Shown: positions 27,551 through 37,686 of the stretch, in pieces
How positions within the stretch are numbered: position 1 is the first letter of the stretch
How the letters are laid out: each line of letters opens with the position of its first letter
NCBI RefSeq assembly: GCF_009690905.1
Contig: NZ_VOSW01000009.1
Span: 1-64,000 of the forward strand
Origin: Paraburkholderia madseniana
GTDB lineage: Bacteria; Pseudomonadota; Gammaproteobacteria; Burkholderiales; Burkholderiaceae
Length of the DNA: 64,000 bases
Reading direction: 5' to 3'
Translations under genes and position numbers: made by a program
The notes under the pieces: model-generated
Databases searched by the model: none
Told to the model about the DNA's origin: nothing
The model's input: the letters and a program-made list of their open reading frames with translations, nothing else

Positions 27551-28363
27551 CTATTCCCGCACCAGCACCACCAGCTTCAGATCCTCGCGATGCGCGGGCT
27601 TGAAGGTGATCTGGTCGTAGACGAGGCGGCCGTCGCGCGGATGGTTGAATTCGCGCCGGCCGCCTTCGCGGCCGCCGACGTCCTGCGAGGCCCAGAAGCG
27701 TGCGAACGCGTCGCTGGCGGCGGTGAGGGAGTCGATCAGCCCGCGGGTGGGCGCGTCGTTCAGATGGCGGATCGAGTCGGCGCGGAATTCGGCGGCGAGG
27801 CGCCGTGCGCGCGTTTCCCAGTCGACGATCAACTCGCGTGCGGCCGGTTCGGTGAAGGTGTAGCGCAGCAGATTGCGGTCGTGCGTGCCGTCCAGCCAGC
27901 CGACGAACAGATCGGCGGCGCGTTCGTTCCAGGCGAGCGCGTTCCACTGCCGGTCGAGCACGTAGGCCGGTGCGTTCACGAGTTGCACCGCTTCCAGCAG
28001 GGTGGCGGGCGCGTCGGCGGCGGCCGGATCAGGCTCGGCCGGGTCGCGCTGCGCAGCCAGTTCGAACAGATACGCCCGCTCCGCGCGCGACAGTTGCAGC
28101 GCGACCGCAATCCGCGCCAGCGCATCGGCGGAAGCGGAGACGGGACGGCCCTGTTCGATCCACGTGTACCAGGTCGGGCTCACGCCGCACAACTGCGCGA
28201 CTTCCTCACGCCGCAAGCCGGGTGTCCGGCGGCGCGGACCGGGTGGCAGACCGAGCGCTTGCGGCGAGAGCCGTTCGCGATGCGCACGGATGAAATCGCC
28301 AAGTGCGCGGGCGGGCGTGGCTTCGAGCGGCGGCGGATTGTCGGCGGAGGACGGCGTGGTCAT
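27551..28363 (-). CDS. MmyB-type XRE family regulator
   Basis: This 270-residue transcription factor has an N-terminal helix-turn-helix of the XRE type (about 20-95: LGDFIRAHRERLSP, RRTPGLRREEVAQLCGVSPTWYTWIEQG). The C-terminal MmyB-like ligand-binding domain follows (about 110-265: NAPAYVLDRQWNALAWN, then NLLRYTF, FNHPRDGRLVYDQITFKP). In this family the C-terminal domain is PAS-like and may bind a fatty-acid-like ligand; regulators often act on a divergent enzyme gene. Here the divergent gene is a SAM methyltransferase 168 bases away, with palindromic sequence between. Confidence 0.9.
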   Translation of the reverse strand: MTTPSSADNPPPLEATPARALGDFIRAHRERLSPQALGLPPGPRRRTPGLRREEVAQLCGVSPTWYTWIEQGRPVSASADALARIAVALQLSRAERAYLFELAAQRDPAEPDPAAADAPATLLEAVQLVNAPAYVLDRQWNALAWNERAADLFVGWLDGTHDRNLLRYTFTEPAARELIVDWETRARRLAAEFRADSIRHLNDAPTRGLIDSLTAASDAFARFWASQDVGGREGGRREFNHPRDGRLVYDQITFKPAHREDLKLVVLVRE

Positions 28364-28394
28364 TCTGGTTGGGCGGCACTTGGCGGGGTGGTGT

Positions 28395-28433
28395 TATTGA
28401 TACCAGAATAATTGCTTAACTTGTACTGGTACA
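28395..28433. promoter_or_regulatory. Candidate operator of MmyB-type regulator
   Basis: The spacer between the regulator and the methyltransferase holds two symmetric elements: TATT-N8-AATA (28395-28410, containing TACCAG at 28401-28406) and the perfect TGTAC-TG-GTACA (28422-28433, containing CTGGTA). TACCAG and CTGGTA are also inverted copies of each other. This AT-rich patch is the likely regulator binding and promoter site. Confidence 0.45.
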
Positions 28434-28484
28434 CGGCGGGCTCTATTGTAGCGGCTGGAACGACGCAGCGCCGTCCAGAAAGAC

Positions 28485-28500
28485 CCGGGCTCAAGCCCGG
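28485..28500 (+). repeat. Hairpin in methyltransferase leader
   Basis: The perfect inverted repeat CCGGGCT-CA-AGCCCGG lies about 20 bases before the ribosome site of the methyltransferase gene. It could structure the 5' leader; no T-run follows. Confidence 0.45.
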
Positions 28501-28531
28501 CGCAACCCCACGTAAATAACCGGAGCCTCCC

Positions 28532-29284
28532 ATGAAGCATCACGATCAGGTCGCCGACGCCTTCGGCTCGACCGCCGCCGCGTATTTGACGAGTCAGACG
28601 CATGCCACCGGCGCCGATCTGCAGACGCTGGCCGAATCGATCGCCGCGACGCCAGATGCGAAGGTGCTCGACATGGGCTGCGGAGCAGGTCACGCGAGTT
28701 TCGCGGTAGCGCCGCACGCAAAAGAAGTGGTCGCGTACGACATCGCGCCGCAAATGCTGGCGACCGTCGACGGCGCGGCCAAAGATCGCGGCCTGACCAA
28801 CATCCGCACGCAACAGGGTGCGGCCGAAGCGCTGCCGTTCGAAGCCGATTCGTTCGACTGGGTCATCAGCCGGATGAGCGCGCATCACTGGCACGACGTG
28901 CCGCTTGCATTGGCCGAGGTGCGGCGCGTGTTGAAGCCGGGCGGCAAGGTGCTGTTCATCGACATCGCCGGCGCCGAGCATCCGCTGCTCGATACGCATA
29001 TTCAGGCGGTGGAATTGCTGCGCGACGGCTCGCATATCCGCGACTACCGCGCGGATGAATGGATTGCATTGTTCGAAGCGGCCGGTTTCAAGGCATCGAT
29101 TCGCGAGTGTTGGCGCATTGAGATTGAGTTCAGTTCGTGGGTGGCGCGCATGCGCACGCCGGAGCCGCGCGTGGCGGCGATTCGCTCGCTGTGGAGCAAC
29201 TCGCCCGATGAGGTGCGTCAGTATTTCGATGTACAGGACGACGGTTCATTCAAGCTCGACGCGCTGATGATCGAGGCGCAGTAG
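28532..29284 (+). CDS. Class I SAM-dependent methyltransferase (YafE-like)
   Basis: This 250-residue enzyme has methyltransferase motif I VLDMGCGAGHASFAVA (residues about 50-65), motif II acidic loop VAYDIAPQML, motif IV FDWVISRMSAHHW and LKPGGKVLFIDIAG. It is of the Methyltransf_11/UbiE-like class and close in style to E. coli YafE. The acceptor is unknown. GGAGCC lies six bases before the ATG. It is divergent from the MmyB-type regulator, which probably controls it. Confidence 0.88.
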   Translation: MKHHDQVADAFGSTAAAYLTSQTHATGADLQTLAESIAATPDAKVLDMGCGAGHASFAVAPHAKEVVAYDIAPQMLATVDGAAKDRGLTNIRTQQGAAEALPFEADSFDWVISRMSAHHWHDVPLALAEVRRVLKPGGKVLFIDIAGAEHPLLDTHIQAVELLRDGSHIRDYRADEWIALFEAAGFKASIRECWRIEIEFSSWVARMRTPEPRVAAIRSLWSNSPDEVRQYFDVQDDGSFKLDALMIEAQ

Positions 29285-29413
29285 GCTGACATGGAAGCGG
29301 AACGGCCGCCGCCGCGGCCCGGCGACGCGCACGGCTTAACGCAGCGACGGACCTAATAACGAGATGTGCGCCGTGATAACCTCCGGATCACTTATTAATT
29401 CAGAGGTGTCCGG

Positions 29414-29743
29414 ATGCAACGTTGGTTACTTTTTGTGGCGGCCGCCGCGCTGTCTGCCGGCGCGTCGGCCCAATCGGATCGGTACTACTATCGCGAACAG
29501 GGCACCACCTTGCCGCGCGCACTGTCGTCCAGTCCGGTCACGCCGCAGTCATCCAGTTCGACGAACAGCATCACGGCGCCCGGTTCCAATGTGAATATGT
29601 CGCCTCAAGCACGCCGCGACCTTGACACACGCCTGCAGTCCGAGCTTGCCGAGCGTGAAAATCACAAGCAGGTGTGGCGCGAGCCTCCGCTCAAATTCAA
29701 CATTCCAGCCTCAGAAATGCCAAAGCCGAACACGGCGAAATAA
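29414..29743 (+). CDS. Small secreted hypothetical protein
   Basis: This 109-residue protein has a signal peptide (MQRWLLFVAAAALSAGASA, cleavage after residue 19) and a Ser/Thr/Pro-rich mature part with SSSSTNS and a short charged helix (LDTRLQSELAEREN). No family is recognised. AGAGGTG lies upstream of the ATG. Its last codons form the left arm of a 16-bp terminator-like stem, and the TAA stop is in the loop. Confidence 0.65.
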   Translation: MQRWLLFVAAAALSAGASAQSDRYYYREQGTTLPRALSSSPVTPQSSSSTNSITAPGSNVNMSPQARRDLDTRLQSELAERENHKQVWREPPLKFNIPASEMPKPNTAK

Positions 29744-29760
29744 TCCGTGTTCGGCTTTGG
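29720..29760. terminator. 16-bp stem overlapping a stop codon
   Basis: A perfect 16-bp inverted repeat runs from CCAAAGCCGAACACGG (29720-29735) to its complement at 29745-29760, with a 9-base loop that contains the TAA stop of the secreted protein gene. It lies between convergent genes (secreted protein on plus, ppc on minus). There is no long T-run, only CTTTGG and CCAAAG ends. Confidence 0.6.
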
Positions 29761-29802
29761 CGGAGCGGTGGCTGAATCAGCCGCCATTCAAACCGTCCTC
29801 GA

Positions 29803-32800
29803 TCAGCCCGTATTACGCAACCCCGCCGCAATCCCGTTGATACTCAAATGAATCCCGCGCCGCACGCGCGCGTTGGTATCGCCCGCGCGGTGACGCTTGA
29901 GCAACTCGACCTGCAAGTGATTCAAAGGATCGAGATACGGAAAGCGGTTCTTGATCGAACGCGCAAGCAACGGATTTTCCGCAAGCCGTTCGCTCTTGCC
30001 GGTGATCTCCGACAACACCTTCGACGTCCGCTCCCATTCCGCGACGATGCGCTCGAACACATGCTTGCGCAGCTTCTTGTCCGACACGAGCTGTGCGTAG
30101 CGCGAGGCCACCGCGAGGTCGGTCTTTGCCAGCACCATGTCCATGTTGGAGAGCAGGTTCGCGAAGAACGGCCACGTCTTGTGCATTTTCTTGAGCAGCG
30201 CAAGACGGCGGGTGCGCTCGGCGTCGCTCGGCGCGCTGTCCAGATGCGCGGCCACCGCGCTGCCGAAACCGTACCAGCCGGTCAGCAGCAAACGGCATTG
30301 GCCCCATGAGAAGCCCCACGGAATCGCACGCAGATCTTCGATCTTGCGTTGCTTCGGGTCCTGCAATTTGCGCGAAGCCGGACGGCTGCCGATGTTCAAC
30401 TCGGCGATCTCCGAGATCGGCGTCGACTCGAAGAAATACTCCTTGAAGCCCGGTGTTTCGTAGACCAGCGCGCGATACGACGCCATCGCCGCGTCGGACA
30501 ATTGCTGCATCGTCTCTTCGAAGGCGGGCAATTGCGCGGGCGCAATGCCGTGCGGCAACAACGACGCTTCGAGCGTTGCGGCCACCACCGTTTCCAGGTT
30601 GCGCCGGCCGATTTCCGGATTGCCGAACTTGCTGGCGATCACTTCGCCTTGCTCGGTCAAGCGGATCTGGCCGTCGACGGTGCCCGGCGGCTGCGACAGA
30701 ATCGCCTGATACGTCGGACCACCGCCGCGGCCTACCGTGCCTCCGCGTCCATGGAACAGGCGCAGGGTCACGCCGCGTTCATTGAATAGCGACACCAGCG
30801 CCAGTTCGGCGCGGTACAGCTCCCAGTTCGACGTCAGGAAGCCGCCGTCCTTGTTGCTGTCCGAATAGCCGAGCATCACTTCCTGCTCGTTACCCTGATG
30901 TTCGATCAGTGCACCCACGCCCGGCAGCGCGATCAGATCGCGCATGATATGCGGCGCGTTGCGCAAGTCGGGGATCGTCTCGAACAGCGGGATCACCATC
31001 AGCCCTGCTTGCGCGGGATCGTGCGCGTCGCCGAGGCGGCCGTGCAGCAGGCCGGTTTCCTTCTGCAGCAACATCACTTCGACCAGATCGCTGACGGTTT
31101 CCGTGTGTGAAATGATGTAGTTGCGCACCGCGCGCGCGCCGAACTTCTCGCGCGTGACGCGGGCCTCTTCGAGTACGCCGAGCTCGCTCTTCACGAGATC
31201 GGAATACTCGGCGTAGGGCAGGCGCAACGCTCGCGGCTGTGAAAGTTCGGCGAGCAGCACCTTGAGCTTGTCTTCTTCGGAGAGCGACGCGTAGTCGTCT
31301 TCGACGCCCGCGCGCTTCAGCAACTCGGCGATCACCGCTTCATGGATGTCGGAGCTCTGACGCAAGTCGATGCTCGCCAGATGGAAGCCGAATACTTCGG
31401 CGGCGCGCGCGAGCGGCGACAGGCGGGGTGCCGCGAGCGGCGCGCCATGATGCTCGGCGAGCGAATCGATCAGCACGTGCAGATCGCGCACGAATTCGGC
31501 GGAGTCGTCGTACGGCTTGGCGCGTATCGGCGCCGCGCCGCGGCCTGCGCTGCGCACCGGCACGCTGCCTTCACCGAGACGTACGCGCGCACTTGCAGCG
31601 AGTCGCGTGTACATGCCGATCAACGCACGGCGATACGGTTCGTCGGTGCGGTGCGGCGACTGGTCGGGCGAGATGGCCGCGAGCTCTTTCAACGCGTCGC
31701 TTGCGCCGGCCAGCAGGTTCGACACCGACAACTCGGCGCCCAACTTGTGCACCTGCTCCATATAGTGTTCGAAGATCACGGCCGCCTGGCGGGTGATTGC
31801 GTGTTCGAGCGTTTCGGCCGTGACGTTCGGATTGCCGTCACGATCGCCGCCGATCCAGCTACCCATCTGGAGGAACGGCGGCAGGCGCGCCTCGAGACCG
31901 TGCTCGGCGAGCGCTTCCTCGATGTCGGCGTAGAGCGCCGGAATTTCTTCGAGGAAGGTGGCGCGGTAATACGACAGCGCGTTTTCGATTTCATCGGCTA
32001 CCGTCAGACGCGAATCGCGCAGCATCCGCGTTTGCCAGAGCGACGTGACGCTCGCACGCAGCATCGCTTCGTTATGCGCGCGTTCGCGGTTGGTCAGTTG
32101 CTGATCGCGTTCGGCGAGGAGGCGAGCGACGTCATGCTGCGCGTCGAGAATGCTCTTGCGCTGCACCTCGGTAGGGTGTGCGGTCAGGACCGGCACGATC
32201 AACGCGTCGTTGAAAAACTGCTGCAGGACCGGCGTCGCGGCGGCGCCCGCCTCGACGAGCCGTTCGAGTGCGTGCGACATGGTGCCCGGTTGCGAGGTCG
32301 AGCCGGCCAGCGCGTGAATCCGGTGACGGCGATTGCGGTGGCGGTCTTCAGCGATATTCGCAAGATGCGAGAAGTAGCTGAACGCACGCACCACGCTGAC
32401 CGTTTGCTCCGGGCTCAGCGAACGCAGTTTCTTGTCGAGCGTTTGCGCGGCGGCGCTATCGTCCTCGCGGCGAAAACGCACGGCGGTCTGGCGGATCGTC
32501 TCCACGACGTCGAACACCGCGTCGCCTTCCTGTTCGCGCAGCACGTCGCCGAGCAGGCGCCCCAGATAGCGGATGTCCTGAAACAGCGGATGGTCCTTGT
32601 CCTCACGCGTGCGGCCGCTGCTTTTCGACGCGGGTGCAACCGTATCCGGCGAAACAGCTTGCAGCTTGGGCGCCTGAGTGGCTTCCGGCGCGGCAACGCT
32701 TGCGACGACTTTGGTCTTCGGGGACTTCGCTTTGGCCGGTTTGAGTGCCTGGGCGGCGTTCGCGGCTTGCGTCGCCTTAGCTGTCCTGACGGCCTTCACT

Positions 32801-32997
32801 GCCTTGTCCGCCTTGGCGGGCGTGGAGGCTTTGGCGGATTTGGAGGCTTTGGCGACGTTAGCGGCCTGGCTTGCCTTGGCAGCTTTGCCGGCGCGTTTGG
32901 CCGGTGTGGACTGGGCAGCCGTTGCGGCGTCAGCCGCTTGAGCGTTGGGCGATGCAGTGTTGCGGCGGGCAGGGCGCGCCGATCCGGAAGACGTCAC
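29803..32997 (-). CDS. ppc: Phosphoenolpyruvate carboxylase
   Basis: This 1064-residue cytosolic enzyme carboxylates PEP to oxaloacetate to refill the TCA cycle. Family blocks are [40 protein letters not shown] and the glycine loop [14 protein letters not shown]; the C-terminus ends RNTG as usual. The catalytic part starts near residue 135 ([13 protein letters not shown]). The first ~134 residues are an unusual Ala/Lys-rich tail resembling a histone H1 tail. E. coli Ppc has 883 residues, so the tail accounts for most of the extra length. The GTG start follows GAGGA by about ten bases. It is divergent from hemC. Confidence 0.96.
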   Translation of the reverse strand: MTSSGSARPARRNTASPNAQAADAATAAQSTPAKRAGKAAKASQAANVAKASKSAKASTPAKADKAVKAVRTAKATQAANAAQALKPAKAKSPKTKVVASVAAPEATQAPKLQAVSPDTVAPASKSSGRTREDKDHPLFQDIRYLGRLLGDVLREQEGDAVFDVVETIRQTAVRFRREDDSAAAQTLDKKLRSLSPEQTVSVVRAFSYFSHLANIAEDRHRNRRHRIHALAGSTSQPGTMSHALERLVEAGAAATPVLQQFFNDALIVPVLTAHPTEVQRKSILDAQHDVARLLAERDQQLTNRERAHNEAMLRASVTSLWQTRMLRDSRLTVADEIENALSYYRATFLEEIPALYADIEEALAEHGLEARLPPFLQMGSWIGGDRDGNPNVTAETLEHAITRQAAVIFEHYMEQVHKLGAELSVSNLLAGASDALKELAAISPDQSPHRTDEPYRRALIGMYTRLAASARVRLGEGSVPVRSAGRGAAPIRAKPYDDSAEFVRDLHVLIDSLAEHHGAPLAAPRLSPLARAAEVFGFHLASIDLRQSSDIHEAVIAELLKRAGVEDDYASLSEEDKLKVLLAELSQPRALRLPYAEYSDLVKSELGVLEEARVTREKFGARAVRNYIISHTETVSDLVEVMLLQKETGLLHGRLGDAHDPAQAGLMVIPLFETIPDLRNAPHIMRDLIALPGVGALIEHQGNEQEVMLGYSDSNKDGGFLTSNWELYRAELALVSLFNERGVTLRLFHGRGGTVGRGGGPTYQAILSQPPGTVDGQIRLTEQGEVIASKFGNPEIGRRNLETVVAATLEASLLPHGIAPAQLPAFEETMQQLSDAAMASYRALVYETPGFKEYFFESTPISEIAELNIGSRPASRKLQDPKQRKIEDLRAIPWGFSWGQCRLLLTGWYGFGSAVAAHLDSAPSDAERTRRLALLKKMHKTWPFFANLLSNMDMVLAKTDLAVASRYAQLVSDKKLRKHVFERIVAEWERTSKVLSEITGKSERLAENPLLARSIKNRFPYLDPLNHLQVELLKRHRAGDTNARVRRGIHLSINGIAAGLRNTG

Positions 32998-33405
32998 GAT
33001 GGGTTTCCTCAGGGAAGCCAGGGTCTGTTGAGTGATGAACTGCTACTGCGGAACTGCACTAAGAGTTGCAACGGGAACTGCGCGAAACCTGAACAAACCG
33101 GTATGCGCCGATGGCAATACGCCGGAGAGGGTGGCCGCGTGCGCATTTGCATGAAGCGCACGAGGTGTGTGACGTGCATTGCATGCACGACAGCCACGGT
33201 GCGCCGCATTGCATCATCCCGCATGCCGCGCCCCGGTGCGCGAACGACCGTGCTTGAACAGGCTGGGATGAGGCAGGCGCGCGCTGTGCGAGGCCCGTCT
33301 CCTCCATCGATACCGCGCCGGCACGGCGCTCCGCTGTGCCTTGAGACACAAGGGCGCGTGCTAACATTGATTGTTATTACATCCCGTCATTCGATCAGCA
33401 AGCTA
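32998..33405. other. Divergent promoter region of ppc and hemC
   Basis: These 408 bases lie between two outward-facing genes and hold both promoters. A symmetric GTGCAT-TGC-ATGCAC element is at 33174-33188. The stretch just before hemC (33361-33405) is AT-rich and includes TTGATT and TTATTA, possible promoter parts. No gene is supported on either strand. Confidence 0.4.
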
Positions 33406-34410
33406 ATGAACACCGAGACGTTTTCTGCGCCACCCCACACGCTTGTGATTGCGTCGCGAGAAAGCCGCCTTGCCATGTGGCAGGCGGAGCATGTGCGATG
33501 TGCGCTGCACAAATTATATCCATCTTGTGACGTAAAAATCCTCGGAATGACGACACGTGGCGATCAGATTCTCGATCGCACTTTGTCGAAGGTTGGTGGT
33601 AAGGGCCTCTTCGTCAAGGAACTGGAAGCGGCGCTGGCCGACGGCCGCGCCGACCTGGCCGTGCACTCGCTCAAAGACGTGCCCATGACATTGCCGGCGG
33701 GCTTTGCGCTCTCCACCATCATGGAACGCGAAGATCCGCGCGACGCGCTGGTGTCCAACGAGTACGACTCGCTTGCCGCGCTGCCGGCCGGCGCCGTGGT
33801 CGGCACCTCCAGCCTGCGCCGCGAGGCCATGCTGCGCATGCGTTATCCGCACCTCGTGGTGCGGCCGTTGCGCGGCAATCTGGACACCCGTTTGTCGAAA
33901 CTCGATCGCGGCGACTATGCGGCGATCATTCTGGCGGCGGCCGGTTTGAAGCGTTTGGGTCTCGGCGAGCGCATCCGTGCGCTGCTCGATCCTGAAGACA
34001 GCTTGCCAGCAGCCGGTCAGGGCGCGCTCGGCATCGAGATTCGCGCCGATCGCGCGGACCTCGCGGCATGGCTCGCACCGTTGCATCACGAACATACGGC
34101 AGCGGCCGTCGAAGCGGAGCGGATGGTCTCGCGTGCCCTCGGCGGCAGTTGCGAAGTGCCGCTCGCGGCCTATGCACACTGGCACGACGGCGCGCTGCAT
34201 CTGCGCGGCATCGTCGCTACGCCCGACGGTCAGCGTGTGTTGAGTGCGCAGGCATCGGCGCCGGCGCCCACCGTCGAACGTGCTGTGGCACTCGGCAAGG
34301 AAGTGGCGGACGCGCTCGAACGGCAAGGTGCGATGGAAATCGTCCGCGCGTTGAGCACGGCCAGCGGCCCCGCCGCCGGGCCGGCGGACAGCGCGGCGAC
34401 CGGCGAGTGA
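33406..34410 (+). CDS. hemC: Porphobilinogen deaminase
   Basis: This 334-residue cytosolic enzyme joins four porphobilinogens into hydroxymethylbilane for heme and siroheme. Visible are [45 protein letters not shown] and the dipyrromethane cofactor cysteine Cys249 in [12 protein letters not shown]. The ATG at 33406 begins the conserved N-terminus. The frame is open for 2 kb upstream only because it mirrors ppc. The stop codon overlaps the start of the hemD fusion by one base (TGATG). Confidence 0.96.
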   Translation: MNTETFSAPPHTLVIASRESRLAMWQAEHVRCALHKLYPSCDVKILGMTTRGDQILDRTLSKVGGKGLFVKELEAALADGRADLAVHSLKDVPMTLPAGFALSTIMEREDPRDALVSNEYDSLAALPAGAVVGTSSLRREAMLRMRYPHLVVRPLRGNLDTRLSKLDRGDYAAIILAAAGLKRLGLGERIRALLDPEDSLPAAGQGALGIEIRADRADLAAWLAPLHHEHTAAAVEAERMVSRALGGSCEVPLAAYAHWHDGALHLRGIVATPDGQRVLSAQASAPAPTVERAVALGKEVADALERQGAMEIVRALSTASGPAAGPADSAATGE

Positions 34411-36431
34411 TGGCGGCCGATATCCCGGGCAACGCATCCTCATCCGTCGGCAAGGCGGCGTTCACGGTCGTGATTACGCGACCGGCCGGTCAGTCGAACG
34501 CATTGATTGCGCAACTCGAGGCAGCGGGCATTGCCGTGCTCGACTTTCCGCTGATCGACATCGCGCCTGTCGCTGACGAGGCGCCGTTGCGCGCGGCGCT
34601 GGCCTCTCTGGAACGCTATGCACTGGTGGTGTTCGTCTCGCCCAACGCGGTCGATCACGCGTTTGCCAGGAGCGATGCGATCTGGCCGCACGCGCTGCCG
34701 ATTGGCGTGGTCGGGCCGGGCAGCGTGCAGGCGCTGGCGCGCCACGGCGTCGCGGCGCCGGCGTACAACATCATCAGCCCACCGTCCGTACCCGACGACG
34801 ATACGGCGCGCTTCGATTCCGAAGGCCTGTTCGCGGCGATCGATACCGCGCTTGGCGCGACGAGCCTCGAAGGCAAGCGCGTCCTGATCGTGCGCGGCGA
34901 CGGCGGCCGCGAATGGCTTGCTGACCGCTTGCGCGAGGCGGGTGCCGAAGTCGAAACGGTCGCGGCCTATCGCCGCCTCGTGCCGGAACCGTCGATCGGC
35001 GGCTGGGCGCGCGTGCACGCGCTTCTGGCCGGCGCACCGCACGCCTGGCTGCTCACCAGCTCGGAAGGGGTGCGCAACCTGCATGAACTCGCGCTGGAGC
35101 ATCTGACCGCCGACGAAATCACGCAACTGAAGCACGCCAATCTGGTCACGCCGCATCCCCGTATCGCGCAGACCGCGCGGGCATTGGGTTTTGATAGCAT
35201 TACGGTGTCCGGTGCGGGCGATGAGCGTATTGCCCGCGCCTTGCTTGCTGCCGTCCCGACCGTTGTTCAACCGGTACCGTCCAACCCGGCTCATTCACCG
35301 GCTAAATCACGCATGACTGAAACGAACGCATCCACGAACGCTTCACCCCAGCCGGCCGCAACCACTGCGTTGCCGCCGAATCCACCCTTCACGCCCTACG
35401 AAGCGCAGCAAAAGCGCCGCAGCGCGAGCGGACCGCTGCTGTGGTTTGTTGTCGTGATCATCGCTTGTGCGGCGGGGGTGGGCGGCTATGCGCTCAATCG
35501 CAAGGTGGAGCGCACCCAGCAGCAGATCGCGCAACGCCAGCAGGCCAACGACGCGCAGACCAACGAATTGCGCGTCAAGACCGATCAGGCGCTGGCCACG
35601 GTGCATCAATCCGAAGCGCAGGTCGCGCAACTCGAAGGCAAGCTCGCGGATGCGCAGACCGCGCAGCAGGCGCTGCAACAGCAATACTCCGATCTCGCCC
35701 GCAATCGCGACGACTGGACGATGGCCGAGGTCGGTCAGATGCTGTCGGCCGCGAGCCAGCAATTGCAGCTCACCGGCAACACGCAGCTCGCGCTGTTCGC
35801 GCTGCAAAGCGCGGACACGCGTCTCGCCGCGTCGGATAGCCCACAGGCCGTGACCGTGCGCAAGGCGATCGCGCAAGACATCGACAAGCTGAAGTCTGCG
35901 CCGTCCACCGATCTGACGGGAATGGCGATCAAGCTCGACAACGCGATCGACCAGGTCGACAACCTGCCGCTCTCCGGCGAAGCACCGATTGCCCACGCCA
36001 CACCGAAGGCCGCCACCTGGGCCGATACGGCGAAGGTGGCCGCGGCCACCGGCGAGCCGCGCTGGAAAGTGTGGTGGCGTGAAGTCACGACCGGCATTGG
36101 CCAGCAGCTCACCAGCCTCGTGCAGGTGCGCCGCATCGACAACGCCGACGCCATGCTCGTCACGCCCGATCAAGGCTACTTCGTACGCGAGAATCTGAAA
36201 CTGCGCTTGCTGTCGGCGCGGCTTGCGCTGCTCTCGCGCAACCAGACCACGCTGAAGTCCGACCTGCAGGCGTCGCAGGCCGCGCTCACTCGCTACTTCG
36301 ACAACACGTCGAAGAAAACGCAGACCGTGGTCGATCTGGTCAAGCAGGTGGATGCGGGCTCGGCCGCAGTTGAACTGCCGAATCTGAACACCAGCCTGCA
36401 GGCCGTCAATCAATACCGGAGCCGAGGTTAA
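34410..36431 (+). CDS. hemDX: Uroporphyrinogen-III synthase fused to HemX
   Basis: This 673-residue two-part protein starts with HemD (residues about 15-290), which closes hydroxymethylbilane to uroporphyrinogen III: VVITRPAGQSNALIAQLE, VFVSPNAVDHAF, VLIVRGDGGREWLADRL and LLTSSEGVRNL. A disordered Thr/Asn/Pro linker follows. Then comes HemX (from about 302), with one membrane helix (LLWFVVVIIACAAGVGGYAL), a Gln/Ala-rich coiled coil and a C-terminal helical domain facing the periplasm. HemX is often annotated as a uroporphyrin methylase, but no methylase motif is visible. An internal in-frame ATG at 35313 (MTETN) marks where HemX would begin as a separate gene. It is the middle gene of hemC-hemDX-hemY. 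Confidence 0.92.
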   Translation: MAADIPGNASSSVGKAAFTVVITRPAGQSNALIAQLEAAGIAVLDFPLIDIAPVADEAPLRAALASLERYALVVFVSPNAVDHAFARSDAIWPHALPIGVVGPGSVQALARHGVAAPAYNIISPPSVPDDDTARFDSEGLFAAIDTALGATSLEGKRVLIVRGDGGREWLADRLREAGAEVETVAAYRRLVPEPSIGGWARVHALLAGAPHAWLLTSSEGVRNLHELALEHLTADEITQLKHANLVTPHPRIAQTARALGFDSITVSGAGDERIARALLAAVPTVVQPVPSNPAHSPAKSRMTETNASTNASPQPAATTALPPNPPFTPYEAQQKRRSASGPLLWFVVVIIACAAGVGGYALNRKVERTQQQIAQRQQANDAQTNELRVKTDQALATVHQSEAQVAQLEGKLADAQTAQQALQQQYSDLARNRDDWTMAEVGQMLSAASQQLQLTGNTQLALFALQSADTRLAASDSPQAVTVRKAIAQDIDKLKSAPSTDLTGMAIKLDNAIDQVDNLPLSGEAPIAHATPKAATWADTAKVAAATGEPRWKVWWREVTTGIGQQLTSLVQVRRIDNADAMLVTPDQGYFVRENLKLRLLSARLALLSRNQTTLKSDLQASQAALTRYFDNTSKKTQTVVDLVKQVDAGSAAVELPNLNTSLQAVNQYRSRG

Positions 36432-36433
36432 TC

Positions 36434-37624
36434 ATGGCAATCCGGGGACTTCTATGGCTCGCGTTGCTGTTCGCCATCGCGGTGGTGCTGGCGGTGGTCG
36501 GACGCTTCGACATGGGGCAGGTGCTGCTGGTCTATCCGCCGTACCGCGTCGACATCTCGCTGAATCTGTTCGTGGTCGGGCTGGTGGTGCTGTTCATCCT
36601 GCTGTACGCGCTGCTGCGCATCGTGCGCAACATCTGGCGCATGCCGCAGCGCGTGGCGGCCTACCGTGCTCGCTCGCGTGTCGCGAAGGCGCACGCCGCT
36701 TTGCGTGACGCGATCGGCAATCTGTACGCCGGGCGTTTCTCGCGCGCTGAAAAAGCCGCGAAAGATTCGCTCACGAATGGCGACAACAAGGGCGCGGCCG
36801 GTTTGATCGCGGCCACCGCGGCGCATCGCATGCATGAATATGCGCGGCGCGACGAGTGGCTCGCCCAGATCGACGGGGCCGACTGGCAGGACGCCCGCCT
36901 GATGGCGACCGCCGACATGCGTGCCGATGGCCGCGACGCGGACGGTGCACTCGCCGCGCTGACTGAAATGCAGTCGCAGGGCGCACGGCGGATTCACGCG
37001 CAGCAGATCACGTTGCGCGCGCAACAGCAATTGAAGAACTGGAGCGAAGTGCTCAAGCTCGTCAAGACGCTGGAAAAACGCGAGGCGATCCATCCGGCGG
37101 TGGCGGTGCGTTTGCGTCAGCTCGCGGCGGAAAACCTGCTGCGCGACCGGCGTCATAACGCTGATGCCCTGCTGGAATTGTGGAATTCGCTGTCGGCGAC
37201 TGAACGTCATTCGCCGCGTCTTGCTGATCTCGCGGCCGAATTGCTGGTGTCGCTGAATCGTCCGCAGGAAGCCCGCAAGATTGTCGAAGAGGCGCTGGCG
37301 CAGAACTGGGACGCGCGTCTGCTGCGCCGCTATCCGGACACGACCGGGGGCGACGCGTTGCCGCTGATCCAGAAGGCCGAAGGCTGGCAGAAGGATCGCC
37401 CGGAAGACGCGGACCTGATGTTCGCGTTGGGCCGCTTATGCCTGCATCAACAGTTGTGGGGCAAGGCGCAATCGTTCCTCGAACGTGCACTGAAACTGGC
37501 CGACAACGAGACGCTGAAAATTCGTTCGCATCGCGCGTTGGCGCGTTTGCATGAACAGATCGGCGATTCCGCCAAGGCGAGCGAGCATTATCGCGAGAGT
37601 GCGTTGGCGATGAATATCGTTTGA
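36434..37624 (+). CDS. hemY: Heme biosynthesis protein HemY, TPR protein
   Basis: This 396-residue inner-membrane protein has two N-terminal helices (about 4-22 and 40-62), then soluble TPR-like repeats. The HemY_N region is recognisable (GLLWLALLFAIAVVLAVVG and a basic VAAYRARSRVAKAHAALRDAIGNLY segment). This is the gammaproteobacterial-type HemY linked to late heme synthesis by operon position, not the oxygen-dependent protoporphyrinogen oxidase of the same name. It begins two bases after hemDX stops, so it is co-transcribed. Confidence 0.92.
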   Translation: MAIRGLLWLALLFAIAVVLAVVGRFDMGQVLLVYPPYRVDISLNLFVVGLVVLFILLYALLRIVRNIWRMPQRVAAYRARSRVAKAHAALRDAIGNLYAGRFSRAEKAAKDSLTNGDNKGAAGLIAATAAHRMHEYARRDEWLAQIDGADWQDARLMATADMRADGRDADGALAALTEMQSQGARRIHAQQITLRAQQQLKNWSEVLKLVKTLEKREAIHPAVAVRLRQLAAENLLRDRRHNADALLELWNSLSATERHSPRLADLAAELLVSLNRPQEARKIVEEALAQNWDARLLRRYPDTTGGDALPLIQKAEGWQKDRPEDADLMFALGRLCLHQQLWGKAQSFLERALKLADNETLKIRSHRALARLHEQIGDSAKASEHYRESALAMNIV

Positions 37625-37686
37625 TGCGTTGAGTGCTGCGGCGAGCGGTTGAGACGCGCCGCTGTAGACCGCAATAGACGCATATG

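Noticed and set aside
31342..33405. A 688-codon open stretch in frame with hemC
   Set aside because: It lies opposite ppc and is open only because of codon bias there; hemC starts at 33406 with its conserved N-terminus.
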